Source: an uncultured Bacilli bacterium (GTDB lineage Bacteria; Bacillota_I; Bacilli_A; RFN20; CAG-826). Taken from it: a stretch of DNA of 53,514 nt. A program made the position numbers and the translations under genes. Positions 1-6,775 of this stretch are shown piece after piece. The notes under the pieces are model-generated. The model saw only the letters and a list, made by a program, of their open reading frames with translations. It was not told where the DNA came from and made no database searches. The first letter of the stretch is position 1, and each line of letters opens with the position of its first letter. The DNA lies in the NCBI GenBank assembly GCA_944358865.1, contig CALVRV010000008.1, forward strand, positions 1 to 53,514, given 5' to 3'.

Positions 1-451
1 GGATAATATTAATAAGCATAGTGTAAAGGATTGAAATGACAATCTAGTACCACAAAATGGTACGAAACTAGTTCAAGGGTACGAACTTTTATGAAGAGGT
101 ACGAAATTGTATCAAATGTTATGTTTCTAGACAAAATTGCTAAAAATCTGTCTGGTATTATTCTAAATATGTTAGAATGGTTCAGTCTTTTTTTATTTTA
201 TTGGATAAATAGAAATTTATAAACCTCGTTAATTATCACCCATTTGAAATCAAATGAAATTAAATAAGAAAAAATAATGGTAAAAATTGAATCAGGAATT
301 AAATAGTAGAAAAGTATGATAAAATTCTCTTAGATATATCAATTAAACAACAAGCTTTCTAAGAATAAATCAAAAACAATTATAAAGCGTAAAAAGAGAA
401 AATTATTCTTAAAAAATTACATTAATTGTTAAAAAAAGAGGTGTATACAAT
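1..451. other. Gene-free start of window with spaced GGTACGAA boxes
   Basis: No convincing gene is seen here. The octamer GGTACGAA occurs three times at 59-66, 78-85 and 98-105, that is at 19-20 bp steps, and the first copy forms an inverted repeat with GTACC at 48-52. An open frame of about 60 codons at 40-222, with an internal ATG at 91, crosses the boxes; it resembles nothing I recognise and has no ribosome binding site, so I do not call it. The rest up to the nucleotidyltransferase is AT-rich sequence without visible structure. Confidence 0.4.
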
Positions 452-1234
452 ATGTACTTTGAAAAGTTAGTAGAAGAATTTAAAAAAATTAATGAGGTAG
501 AAGCATTAGCCTTAGGCGGATCAAGATCTTCAGACAATTATGATGAAAAATCAGACTATGATCTTTATGTTTACGTAACAAATTTACCTTCTTCAGAAGT
601 GAGAAAAAGAATATTAGAAGAAACTTGTAGGTATATTGAACTTTCTAATTCATATTGGGAATTAGAAGATGATTGTACGTTAAAAGACGATATTGATATT
701 GATATCTTATATCGCAATTTGGATGATTTTGCTAAAAATATCTCAAGAGTGGTGGATGATGGAGTGGCTTCTAATGGTTACACTACATGTTTATGGCATA
801 ATTTAAAGACTTGTAAAATTTTGTTCGATAGAAATGGTAAACTTGAAAAATTAAAGAAACAATATGACATTAAATATCCAGACAAGCTAAAAGAAAACAT
901 AATAAAAAGGAATATGTCTTTATTAAGTGGTTATCTGCCTTCATATGATAAGCAAATAGAAAAAGCTTTAAATCGTTCTGACTTTATTAGTGTCAATCAC
1001 CGTTTAGCAGCCTTTATTGAATCTTATTTTGATGTTATATTTGCAGTAAATGAGATTACTCATCCAGGCGAAAAGAGAATGATGTTTTATGCATTAAAAG
1101 AATGTAAAATTTTGCCAAAAGATTTTAAAAGGAATTTTGATTTATTATTATCTAACGCTTTTATTGATAAAGAAATATTTTTAGATACTCTTCAAAGAAT
1201 AATAAAAGAACTACAAGCGATTATAAATTTTTAA
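452..1234 (+). CDS. Nucleotidyltransferase, DUF4037-like
   Basis: A 260-residue protein of the polymerase-beta-type nucleotidyltransferase superfamily. The active-site signature is visible: GGSRSS at residues 22-27 followed by SDYDLYVY (about 34-41), which supplies the two metal-binding Asp residues, and a third acidic strand DDIDIDILY near 80-88. The long helical C-terminal half resembles the DUF4037 domain often attached to such enzymes. Family members transfer a nucleotide to a small molecule (aminoglycoside-type resistance) or to a protein (antitoxin-type MNT); the substrate cannot be told from sequence. The start is supported by a GAGGTG ribosome binding site at 439-444. It stands alone in the accessory block. 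Confidence 0.75.
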   Translation: MYFEKLVEEFKKINEVEALALGGSRSSDNYDEKSDYDLYVYVTNLPSSEVRKRILEETCRYIELSNSYWELEDDCTLKDDIDIDILYRNLDDFAKNISRVVDDGVASNGYTTCLWHNLKTCKILFDRNGKLEKLKKQYDIKYPDKLKENIIKRNMSLLSGYLPSYDKQIEKALNRSDFISVNHRLAAFIESYFDVIFAVNEITHPGEKRMMFYALKECKILPKDFKRNFDLLLSNAFIDKEIFLDTLQRIIKELQAIINF

Positions 1235-1285
1235 AAGCAACGCCTCTAACAAAAAGATAAAAGTATTTTTAAAATGTAGAAGAGA

Positions 1286-1309
1286 ATATAAAACTTTTAT
1301 ATTGTTTTT
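1286..1309 (+). terminator. Weak hairpin downstream of the nucleotidyltransferase gene
   Basis: The sequence ATATAAAA-C-TTTTATAT (1286-1302) is a perfect inverted repeat that can fold as a 6-bp stem with a 5-nt loop and is followed by TGTTTTTG. All stem pairs are A-T, so as an intrinsic terminator it would be weak. Confidence 0.3.
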
Positions 1310-1419
1310 GAATTTATATATTTAATTTTAAAAGCGCTTTCGAGGTTTGTTTTTCAAAACGAAAAATAATCTTTAACATAAAAATTTGAATTTTTAGGTA
1401 ATTTTCGCACAAAATTAAT

Positions 1420-1461
1420 CTAACTAAAATAATTGCAAGAATTTGCAAAAATTTTAGTTAG
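1420..1461. repeat. 11-bp perfect inverted repeat before the AAA_14 remnant
   Basis: CTAACTAAAAT (1420-1430) and ATTTTAGTTAG (1451-1461) are exact reverse complements separated by 20 bp. The repeat sits 11 bp before the start codon of the truncated ATPase gene and was probably its control region or an element boundary. Confidence 0.6.
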
Positions 1462-1472
1462 GATTGCATAAA

Positions 1473-1610
1473 ATGATTAAAAGAGATATATATCTACAAA
1501 AGATTATAGATAGAATGAATAATGGAATGATTAAAGTCATTACTGGTATAAGAAGATACGGAAAATCTTATTTATTATTTGAAATTTTTTATAAATATTT
1601 GCGTTTTTAA
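1473..1610 (+). pseudogene. Truncated AAA_14-type ATPase (N-terminal remnant)
   Basis: The frame from ATG 1473 encodes 45 residues ending at TAA 1608-1610. It reads like the N-terminus of the large single-domain ATPases (AAA_14 plus DUF4143, about 400 residues) that occur in many copies in gut Firmicutes: MIKRDIYLQKI, then the P-loop region VITGIRRYGKSYLLF at about residues 22-36 (Walker A GxRxxGKS). Everything after the P-loop region is missing; the following sequence keeps no recognisable ATPase in any frame. A small open frame at 1579-1839 overlaps its end but matches nothing I know. Confidence 0.65.
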
Positions 1611-2017
1611 GAAATCTTCTAATAATAAAATTATTACTTTAAAAGTCTCAATAGAAGCAAATGTTAAAAACCTTATTGGTGATTATTATAAAGTAGCAAT
1701 AATCGTTTCTAGAGATTTATCTAAATACGGAAGAATTTTTAAACTGATCACTTTTTATAAAAGTAAAATAATTGCGCAGTATAAATATAATAATTGGACA
1801 ATAATAGTGTTAAACTGCGCAAAAAAGTTTATTTATTAAAAACTGCGCAGTATGTCAATCACATTTAAATTTTGTTAATAAATATTCGCCTCTTTTTAAT
1901 CAATAACTATCACCTAATCTATTTAAGTTAAAAGGAAGAACAACAAAACTGGCATAGTTACAATTACTTTGTCACATAACAAAAAATAGTTTTTCAATAT
2001 TTATCCAACAAAAAGTA
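1611..2017. other. Decayed intergenic stretch with CTGCGCAG-type repeats
   Basis: No supportable gene. TTGCGCAGT (1772-1780) is inverted at 1814-1822 (ACTGCGCAA), giving 9-bp arms with a 33-bp interior, and a third copy with an 8-bp palindromic core, AACTGCGCAGT, lies at 1841-1851. GC-rich palindromes are conspicuous in such AT-rich DNA and may mark an old element end; this is inference. Confidence 0.35.
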
Positions 2018-2046
2018 TTGATAGAAATATAAAAGTTGGGTAAAAT
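2018..2046 (+). promoter_or_regulatory. Promoter of the DUF3990 cassette
   Basis: A -35 TTGATA (2018-2023), a 17-bp spacer and a -10 TAAAAT (2041-2046) stand just before the first cassette gene. Start of transcription near 2053 would give a leader of about 12 nt containing the weak ribosome binding site GGGTGA. Confidence 0.55.
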
Positions 2047-2064
2047 AATACTGGGTGATAAATA

Positions 2065-2370
2065 ATGAGCATGCTTATGACGGTTATTTCTCGTGAAGAA
2101 GTACGAAATGAGAATATGATAACTGAATATACAAAAGAGCTTGAAACACTACCAAAAGGAAAAATAACCCCGAAAACCGTAAATGGAAAAATTTATTATT
2201 ATCTCTATTACCGTGATGGGAAAAAGGTAGTGAGTAAATATATTGGCAAGGATGAGAAAAGTTTAATCGCTGTTCGTGAAAAACTTACTCGCCGTAGTCA
2301 GATAGAAGAAATTATAAAGAAACTAAAAGAAGAAAAAACACAAATCAAGAGGCTGGAGGCAATGTTATGA
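2065..2370 (+). CDS. Small basic protein, DUF6788-like, first gene of DUF3990 cassette
   Basis: A 101-residue protein. The middle (about 29-65) reads LPKGKI...[22 protein letters not shown], a compact beta-rich module like those of DUF6788 proteins; the last 35 residues are a charged helix, probably a coiled coil. No catalytic motif is visible and the function is not known. Its stop TGA overlaps the ATG of the next gene (ATGA), so the two are translationally coupled. The cassette 2065-3296 has a clearly higher GC content and different codon choice than the surrounding DNA, which points to horizontal transfer. Calling it the regulator or a toxin partner would be inference from position only. 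Confidence 0.6.
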   Translation: MSMLMTVISREEVRNENMITEYTKELETLPKGKITPKTVNGKIYYYLYYRDGKKVVSKYIGKDEKSLIAVREKLTRRSQIEEIIKKLKEEKTQIKRLEAML

Positions 2371-2846
2371 TATTATACCATGGTAGTAATATGGTAGTAA
2401 AAAAGCCAAAACTTATCGAACAAAATAGATTCCTCGACTTCGGATATGGTTTCTATACGACAACCAATAAAGAGCAAGCCAAGAACTTTGCCCAAAAGGT
2501 TGTGGCGCGTAAAGGTGGTACACCGACAGTCAACGTATATAAGATAGACAATAATATCGGTAGTGAACTACTTAAAATCAAGCGTTTCAATGCTCCTAAT
2601 GAGGAATGGCTCGACTTTGTTTCCGCACAAAGAAATGGAACGTATGATAGGGAGCAATATGACCTTATAATCGGTGCGGTTGCAAATGATGATGTTTATA
2701 GAACGCTTCAAGTGTACTCTACGGGACTTTTGACCAAAGAGCAAGCACTTGAAGCCCTAAAGATTAAGAAATTGTTTGACCAATATGTCTTTGCGACAAA
2801 CGAGGCAATTTCACTCTTGAAATTTGTTAAATCCGAGGAAGTATGA
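2367..2846 (+). CDS. DUF3990 protein, putative ADP-ribosyltransferase-fold toxin
   Basis: A 159-residue protein of the DUF3990 family, a group with an ADP-ribosyltransferase-like fold. Visible landmarks are LYHGS at 3-7 (the His expected to bind NAD), [10 protein letters not shown] at 24-33, [13 protein letters not shown] at 98-110 and the C-terminal [13 protein letters not shown] at 139-151. Length is usual for the family. It overlaps the preceding gene by 4 nt and is followed 4 nt later by a small gene and then a DUF3791 gene, the arrangement expected for a toxin with a cognate antitoxin. That it modifies a host or phage target with ADP-ribose is inferred from fold and context. It ends in TGA, a stop codon that no other region of this window uses. 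Confidence 0.75.
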   Translation: MILYHGSNMVVKKPKLIEQNRFLDFGYGFYTTTNKEQAKNFAQKVVARKGGTPTVNVYKIDNNIGSELLKIKRFNAPNEEWLDFVSAQRNGTYDREQYDLIIGAVANDDVYRTLQVYSTGLLTKEQALEALKIKKLFDQYVFATNEAISLLKFVKSEEV

Positions 2847-2849
2847 TAA

Positions 2850-3086
2850 ATGGACGAAAAATTTAACTCTATATTGAGTATCGCACTTATACCACAAATC
2901 ATTGACCTTATTGTGAAAAATGAAGGACTTGATGATATTTCCGCTATAAAGGAATTTTATTGCTCCAAGACCTATGAAATGCTTGCTAAAGAGGAAACAA
3001 AGATGTGGCATTTCAGTCCTATGACCATTTATTCAATGTGGAAATATGAAAAAAAGACGGGGGAAGTTGTTTTTCCGGAGGAATAA
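2850..3086 (+). CDS. Small DUF3791-like protein of the DUF3990 cassette
   Basis: A 78-residue protein without signal peptide or membrane segment, predicted mostly helical. The C-terminal half (SKTYEMLAKEETKMWHFSPMT at about 39-59, ending EVVFPEE) resembles small proteins that travel with DUF3990 genes. I do not recognise a catalytic motif. It begins 4 nt after the stop of the DUF3990 gene and ends 3 nt before the DUF3791 gene, so all four cassette genes form one operon. Together with the next gene it is the natural candidate for an antitoxin or a targeting partner. Confidence 0.6.
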   Translation: MDEKFNSILSIALIPQIIDLIVKNEGLDDISAIKEFYCSKTYEMLAKEETKMWHFSPMTIYSMWKYEKKTGEVVFPEE

Positions 3087-3089
3087 GTT

Positions 3090-3296
3090 ATGAGTAAAGA
3101 ATTACCGTTTATGGTGCTTTGTATTGAAGAATATAAAAACCAAAAAGGACTTACAGGTAAGGAAGTTATGACCTTGTTTAATAAGTATTCGGTATGCGAA
3201 TATATCCGAGACTTTTATGAGGTGTTACACACTACTGGAACAAGATATATCGTCAATGATATCGACCTTTATATCAAGTCTCGCCAAACTGCATAA
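3090..3296 (+). CDS. DUF3791 protein, candidate antitoxin
   Basis: A 68-residue protein that matches the DUF3791 pattern closely: LPFMVLCIEEYKN at 5-17, GLTGKEVMTLFNKY at 20-33, and VLHTTGTRYIVNDID at 45-59. DUF3791 genes are habitual neighbours of DUF3990 genes, and the small size and strict linkage suggest an antitoxin. GGAGG of the upstream coding end (3076-3080) serves as ribosome binding site. The cassette ends here; no clear terminator follows before the Fic promoter. Confidence 0.7.
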   Translation: MSKELPFMVLCIEEYKNQKGLTGKEVMTLFNKYSVCEYIRDFYEVLHTTGTRYIVNDIDLYIKSRQTA

Positions 3297-3346
3297 ATTA
3301 AATATCGCTTTTTCTTATCTTCATCATTTAATATTGTTACTTTCTT

Positions 3347-3378
3347 AAAGTGCAAATTGCACTTTGAAATTGCACTTT
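3347..3378. promoter_or_regulatory. Palindromic operator upstream of fic (three TTGCACTTT half-sites)
   Basis: AAAGTGCAA (3347-3355) and TTGCACTTT (3357-3365) form a 19-bp palindrome with one central base, and a third TTGCACTTT follows at 3370-3378. The last copy contains the -35 hexamer of the fic promoter. A protein bound here would block polymerase. Confidence 0.7.
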
Positions 3379-3397
3379 AGATATAATATGGTATAAT
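3370..3397 (+). promoter_or_regulatory. Leaderless fic promoter
   Basis: -35 TTGCAC (3370-3375), 16-bp spacer, -10 TATAAT (3392-3397). Only 6 nt separate the -10 from the ATG at 3404, so transcription should start at or next to the start codon. No Shine-Dalgarno sequence is present. Confidence 0.65.
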
Positions 3398-3403
3398 AAA
3401 AAC

Positions 3404-4375
3404 ATGAAAGAAAGTGACAATAAGAAATATATTATTGAAACTGGAATTGGTTTACAGGCTGTTGATCAACTTAAAAATTCATCATATTTTTTAAGTGAAA
3501 CAAATAGATATATTAATGGTGAGATTTCTTTAGAAAAATTAGATGCAATTATTACTTCTTATTATAAAAATAAACCTAATAGTGATAATAGAACTGAAGA
3601 GGCTGATAAAATATCAATTCGAATAGCGAAAATTATTTGTGAAGACTCTTTTACTTTTACTGTGGGTCAACTTTTAACTATTCATAAAATTCTTTTTGAT
3701 GGTCTATTGAAACATCCAGGTGAACTAAGAAATTATAACTTTTCTAAAAAAGAATGGGTCTTAGATGGTGAAAGTGTCACTTATGGTGATTATAGAGAAT
3801 TAGAAATGACTCTCCAATATGATTTGGAATTAGAAAAAAAGTTTACTTATAAAGGTTTATCAATTGATGAAACAATTGAGCATCTTGCTATTTTTATATC
3901 TAATCTATGGCAAATACATCCTTTTGAAGAGGGCAACACTAGAACAATCGCGGTTTTCTTTATTAAATATTTAAGAAGTTTAGGTTTTGATGTGACTAAT
4001 GATACATTTGCTAAGAATGCATGGTATTTTAGAAATTCTTTAGTCAGAGCAAATTTTAATAACATTACCAAGGGAATTTTTATAGATAGAGAATATTTAA
4101 TTAAATTTTTAAGAAATCTCATTTTAAAAGAGAATAATATTTTAAAAAATAAAGATTTACATATTTCAAATATTAATTTTAAAAATTATAAGAGTCCTAG
4201 AGAATCATTAATTTTAAAATTTATTAAAGAAAATCCAAATATTACCGCTGGTGAGCTTGCTATAAAAATTGGTGTTTCTTTAAGAACTATTAAAAACATT
4301 TTAAAGGTAATGAAAAATAATAATAAAATTAAAAGAGTTAATGGTAAACGTTATGGACATTGGGAAATAATATAA
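3404..4375 (+). CDS. Fic/DOC family protein with C-terminal winged helix
   Basis: A 323-residue Fic protein, of the family that transfers AMP or a related group onto hydroxyl side chains of target proteins. The active-site motif HPFEEGNTR is at 172-180 and is preceded by the flap region HPGELRNYNFSKKEWVLDG at 104-122. The N-terminal helices (YINGEIS at 36-42) look like the segment usual before class I Fic domains; I see no clear (S/T)xxxE(G/N) inhibitory motif. Residues about 264-323 (NITAGELAIKIGVSLRTIKNIL) form a helix-turn-helix/winged-helix domain. With a palindrome over its own -35 the protein may repress itself. The gene starts without a ribosome binding site directly downstream of a -10 box. 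Confidence 0.85.
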   Translation: MKESDNKKYIIETGIGLQAVDQLKNSSYFLSETNRYINGEISLEKLDAIITSYYKNKPNSDNRTEEADKISIRIAKIICEDSFTFTVGQLLTIHKILFDGLLKHPGELRNYNFSKKEWVLDGESVTYGDYRELEMTLQYDLELEKKFTYKGLSIDETIEHLAIFISNLWQIHPFEEGNTRTIAVFFIKYLRSLGFDVTNDTFAKNAWYFRNSLVRANFNNITKGIFIDREYLIKFLRNLILKENNILKNKDLHISNINFKNYKSPRESLILKFIKENPNITAGELAIKIGVSLRTIKNILKVMKNNNKIKRVNGKRYGHWEII

Positions 4376-4441
4376 TTTCTAATATTTATTTTGTTATAGA
4401 TACAAATAAGAATTGAATAAGTATATTTTATCTATAAACGT

Positions 4442-4469
4442 TTGACACTTTTAAGTTAACATTTATACT
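4442..4469 (+). promoter_or_regulatory. Orphan promoter-like sequence before a pseudogene
   Basis: TTGACA (4442-4447), 16-bp spacer and TATACT (4464-4469) make a good vegetative promoter, but no intact gene follows. It stands just before, and partly overlaps, the decayed frame at 4482-4682; chance occurrence cannot be excluded. Confidence 0.35.
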
Positions 4470-4481
4470 AGACAATCATAT

Positions 4482-4682
4482 CGAATTAGAGGCAAATTAC
4501 TTTATGATGAGGAAGGTGATGCTGGAAGTCGTTAGATACCAACATTTTCGACCGCTGAAAAACCACAATTTCTAATTGACAATTATACAAAATAAAAATT
4601 ATCCGCTAATGAAATGAATAATATTAAAGAAAAATAAAAATTCATAGTAGTTAGAAATAAGATTTATTTAAGCGTGTATTAA
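4482..4682 (+). pseudogene. Decayed gene fragment with three in-frame stops
   Basis: One continuous reading frame has protein-like composition but is broken by TAG at 4533 and TAA at 4593 and 4635. It reads RIRGKLLYDEEGDAGSR, stop, IPTFSTAEKPQFLIDNYTK, stop, KLSANEMNNIKEK, stop, KFIVVRNKIYLSVY and ends at TAA 4680-4682. That four segments stay in the same frame argues for nonsense mutations in a former gene and not for chance. I do not recognise the family. Confidence 0.45.
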
Positions 4683-4833
4683 TTAATTGATAAATATTAA
4701 CTTACCTTTTTGATTGCTTTAAACAACAGTTTAAAAATATAAGAAAATCTTTTTAATAAAACTTGTTTTTAAACTTTATATAAAACAAGTTATAAATTTA
4801 TATTGAGGAGATACTTAAAATGACACCACTTAG

Positions 4834-5001
4834 TTATATCAAGATGCTTATATTATAGGCATTAATAAACCAATTGAAACTTTTGAAGGAAAAGTTATTG
4901 CAATAATAAATCGAAAAAATGATATCGAAGATAAATTAGTCGTTTGTAAAGAAGATAAGACTTTTTCTAAAGAAGAAATTAAAAAAGCAAAGTTTTACTA
5001 A
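4834..5001 (+). pseudogene. Remnant of inorganic-pyrophosphatase-like protein
   Basis: In the frame of TAT 4849 the sequence reads QDAYIIGINKPIETFEGKVI, AIINRKNDIEDKLVV, then KTFSKEEIKKAKFY and stops at 4999-5001. This is the middle-to-late part of the clostridial inorganic-pyrophosphatase-type proteins (typical phrase EQDAYILGV...FTGKVIAIIHRKND). The N-terminal half is gone: a stop (TAG 4831-4833) precedes it, and the ATG at 4820 with GGAG at 4807-4810 opens a different frame that stops after 12 codons. It is therefore a broken copy. Confidence 0.6.
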
Positions 5002-5235
5002 TTCACGTTGTAAAAGTCTTGAAAATAATCCTCTTTTTAATAATATTACCTGTTTTCCGCGTTTCGACACTAAAATCTAGTGTATTATAGCAAAAGAAGG
5101 GAAATATTAAATTTTTAATTGTTATAAATTTTAAAAAAAGATAAGTATTAAAAAACAAAAATTATAAAACGCTAAAAGGAATCGTTTGTTATTTTCATAA
5201 TGAATTATAATTGCTATAATAACAAAGGAAATTAT
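5002..5235. promoter_or_regulatory. Upstream region and promoter of the ABC exporter pair
   Basis: No gene is seen. TATAAT occurs at 5206-5211 and again at 5215-5220; for the second, TTTTCA (5192-5197) lies at 17-bp spacing as a poor -35. Either would start transcription at or downstream of about 5218, i.e. after the ATG at 5200, which supports the downstream start at 5236. Confidence 0.4.
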
Positions 5236-6108
5236 ATGGATAAAACTTTACTTAAAATTGAAAATCTTAATAAGACATATCCTACTTTTTCTTTAAAAGA
5301 TGTTTCTTTTCAAATAAAACCAGGAGAAATAATGGGTTTTATTGGACGTAATGGTGCTGGAAAAACAACCACATTAAAATGTATTATGAATCTTGTACAT
5401 TTTGAAAGTGGTGGCATCAGCGCTTTTGAAAGTGATATGAGTAAAAACGAATTAGAAAATAAACAACGAATAGGTTTTGCCTTAAGTGAAATAAATTATT
5501 ATCCAAATAAAACTATTAAAACATTAATGGATGTCACTAAACGTTTTTATAAAAATTTTGATGAAAAGAAATTTAATGATGCGTGTAAATTATTTAATTT
5601 AGATATTAATAAAAAAATTGAAGAACTTTCTAGTGGAATGAAAGTTAAATATTCTGTAGCGATTGCCTTATCTCATCACGCTGAATTATTAATATTAGAT
5701 GAACCTACTTCCGGTTTAGATCCTGTTTCTAGAGATGAGGTTTTAGATATATTTAGAAATATTGTAAAAGATGGTGATCGCGCAATATTATTTTCAACAC
5801 ATATTACTAGCGATTTAGATAAATGCGCTTCTGATATTACTTATATTCATGATGGAGAAATTATCTATACTGGTAAAAAACAAAATTTTATTGATTCATA
5901 TCTTTTTGTTATTGATAAAAGTAATAATAAATCTCTCCTTAATAAATATATATCATATAAAGAAATAGATAATCATATCGAAGGACTTATCAACTCTAAT
6001 ATAAAAGATGAATTTATTAACGAAGATATCAAATTAGAAAAACCTGATTTAGAACAAATAATGGTATATCTAGAAAGGAGTAAAAATAATGAAAGCTTTG
6101 ATCTATAA
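5236..6108 (+). CDS. ABC transporter ATP-binding protein (YtrB/BcrA-like)
   Basis: A 290-residue ATPase of an ABC exporter. Walker A GRNGAGKTT is at about 37-45, the signature loop is ELSSGMKVKYS (a degenerate LSGGQ), Walker B is LLILDEPTSGLDP, and the switch His is in STHIT. The C-terminal 70 residues form the usual accessory tail. I start at ATG 5236, not at the in-frame ATG 5200, because AAAGGA (5224-5229) precedes 5236 by 6 nt and the only promoter-like boxes lie between the two. The gene overlaps the permease gene by 20 nt. Such pairs export peptides, antibiotics or lipids; the usual GntR regulator (YtrA type) is absent here. Confidence 0.85.
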   Translation: MDKTLLKIENLNKTYPTFSLKDVSFQIKPGEIMGFIGRNGAGKTTTLKCIMNLVHFESGGISAFESDMSKNELENKQRIGFALSEINYYPNKTIKTLMDVTKRFYKNFDEKKFNDACKLFNLDINKKIEELSSGMKVKYSVAIALSHHAELLILDEPTSGLDPVSRDEVLDIFRNIVKDGDRAILFSTHITSDLDKCASDITYIHDGEIIYTGKKQNFIDSYLFVIDKSNNKSLLNKYISYKEIDNHIEGLINSNIKDEFINEDIKLEKPDLEQIMVYLERSKNNESFDL

Positions 6109-6772
6109 AGAATTTAAATTGGCTATGCATCCAATTTGCTATATTTTTATATTTTTATTTCCTTTTATGATTTTAATTCCTTCTTATCCTTTAGGTGTTG
6201 CTTTTATTTATGTTTTAGCTTGTTATCCAGTATTATTTTTAGGTGCAAATAAAGGGCAACAAAGTAATGACTTATTATTTTCTACTTTACTTCCAGTTCG
6301 TAAAAAAGATGTGGTTTTTGCAAGGATTATTACTGTTTTCTTTATGCAATTTGCAACAATATTAATGATGTCTATACTTTATCCGCTTGCATTTTATGTT
6401 CAAGAAATGCTTATCGCTAGCGGTGAAGAACTTGTTAATGCTGGTATCGGTTTAGATGGATTTATTTCATTAATTGCAATCGCGTTAATTGCATTTTCTA
6501 TTTCTGATTTAACGTTTTTCCCTATATATTATAAAAAAGGAAAATCTATTGTTTTATCAACAATATCAACCATAATTGTTTTTACGATATTTATTTTTAT
6601 TTTTAGTGTTATATTATTTTATATTCCAGGAATGGAATGGTATGTAAATATTGTAAGCGGTGAAATTTGGATACAAGTTATTTTATTAATTGCTTCGTTA
6701 ATTATATATGTTTTATTACATTATTTAGTTTATCATATATCATCTAAAAGATTAGAAAAAGTCGATTTTTAA
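6089..6772 (+). CDS. ABC-2 type transporter permease
   Basis: A 227-residue integral membrane protein with about six hydrophobic segments, beginning MKALIYKEFKLAMHP, the usual amphipathic entry helix of ABC-2 permeases. The motif LLFSTLLPVRKKDVVFARI near residues 65-83 is the coupling region seen in this family, which contacts the ATPase. AAAGGAG at 6074-6080 sets the start, and the 20-nt overlap with the ATPase gene shows one operon. The substrate is not evident. It ends 3 bp before the stop of the convergent gene on the other strand. Confidence 0.8.
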   Translation: MKALIYKEFKLAMHPICYIFIFLFPFMILIPSYPLGVAFIYVLACYPVLFLGANKGQQSNDLLFSTLLPVRKKDVVFARIITVFFMQFATILMMSILYPLAFYVQEMLIASGEELVNAGIGLDGFISLIAIALIAFSISDLTFFPIYYKKGKSIVLSTISTIIVFTIFIFIFSVILFYIPGMEWYVNIVSGEIWIQVILLIASLIIYVLLHYLVYHISSKRLEKVDF

Positions 6773-6775
6773 AAA

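Noticed and set aside
1579-1839. Open frame of 86 codons
   Set aside because: It overlaps the truncated ATPase frame, has no ribosome binding site and no recognisable sequence.
3847-4122. Minus-strand open frame inside fic
   Set aside because: It is the shadow of a well-supported Fic gene; the same applies to the minus-strand and alternative-frame open frames within the r-protein genes.
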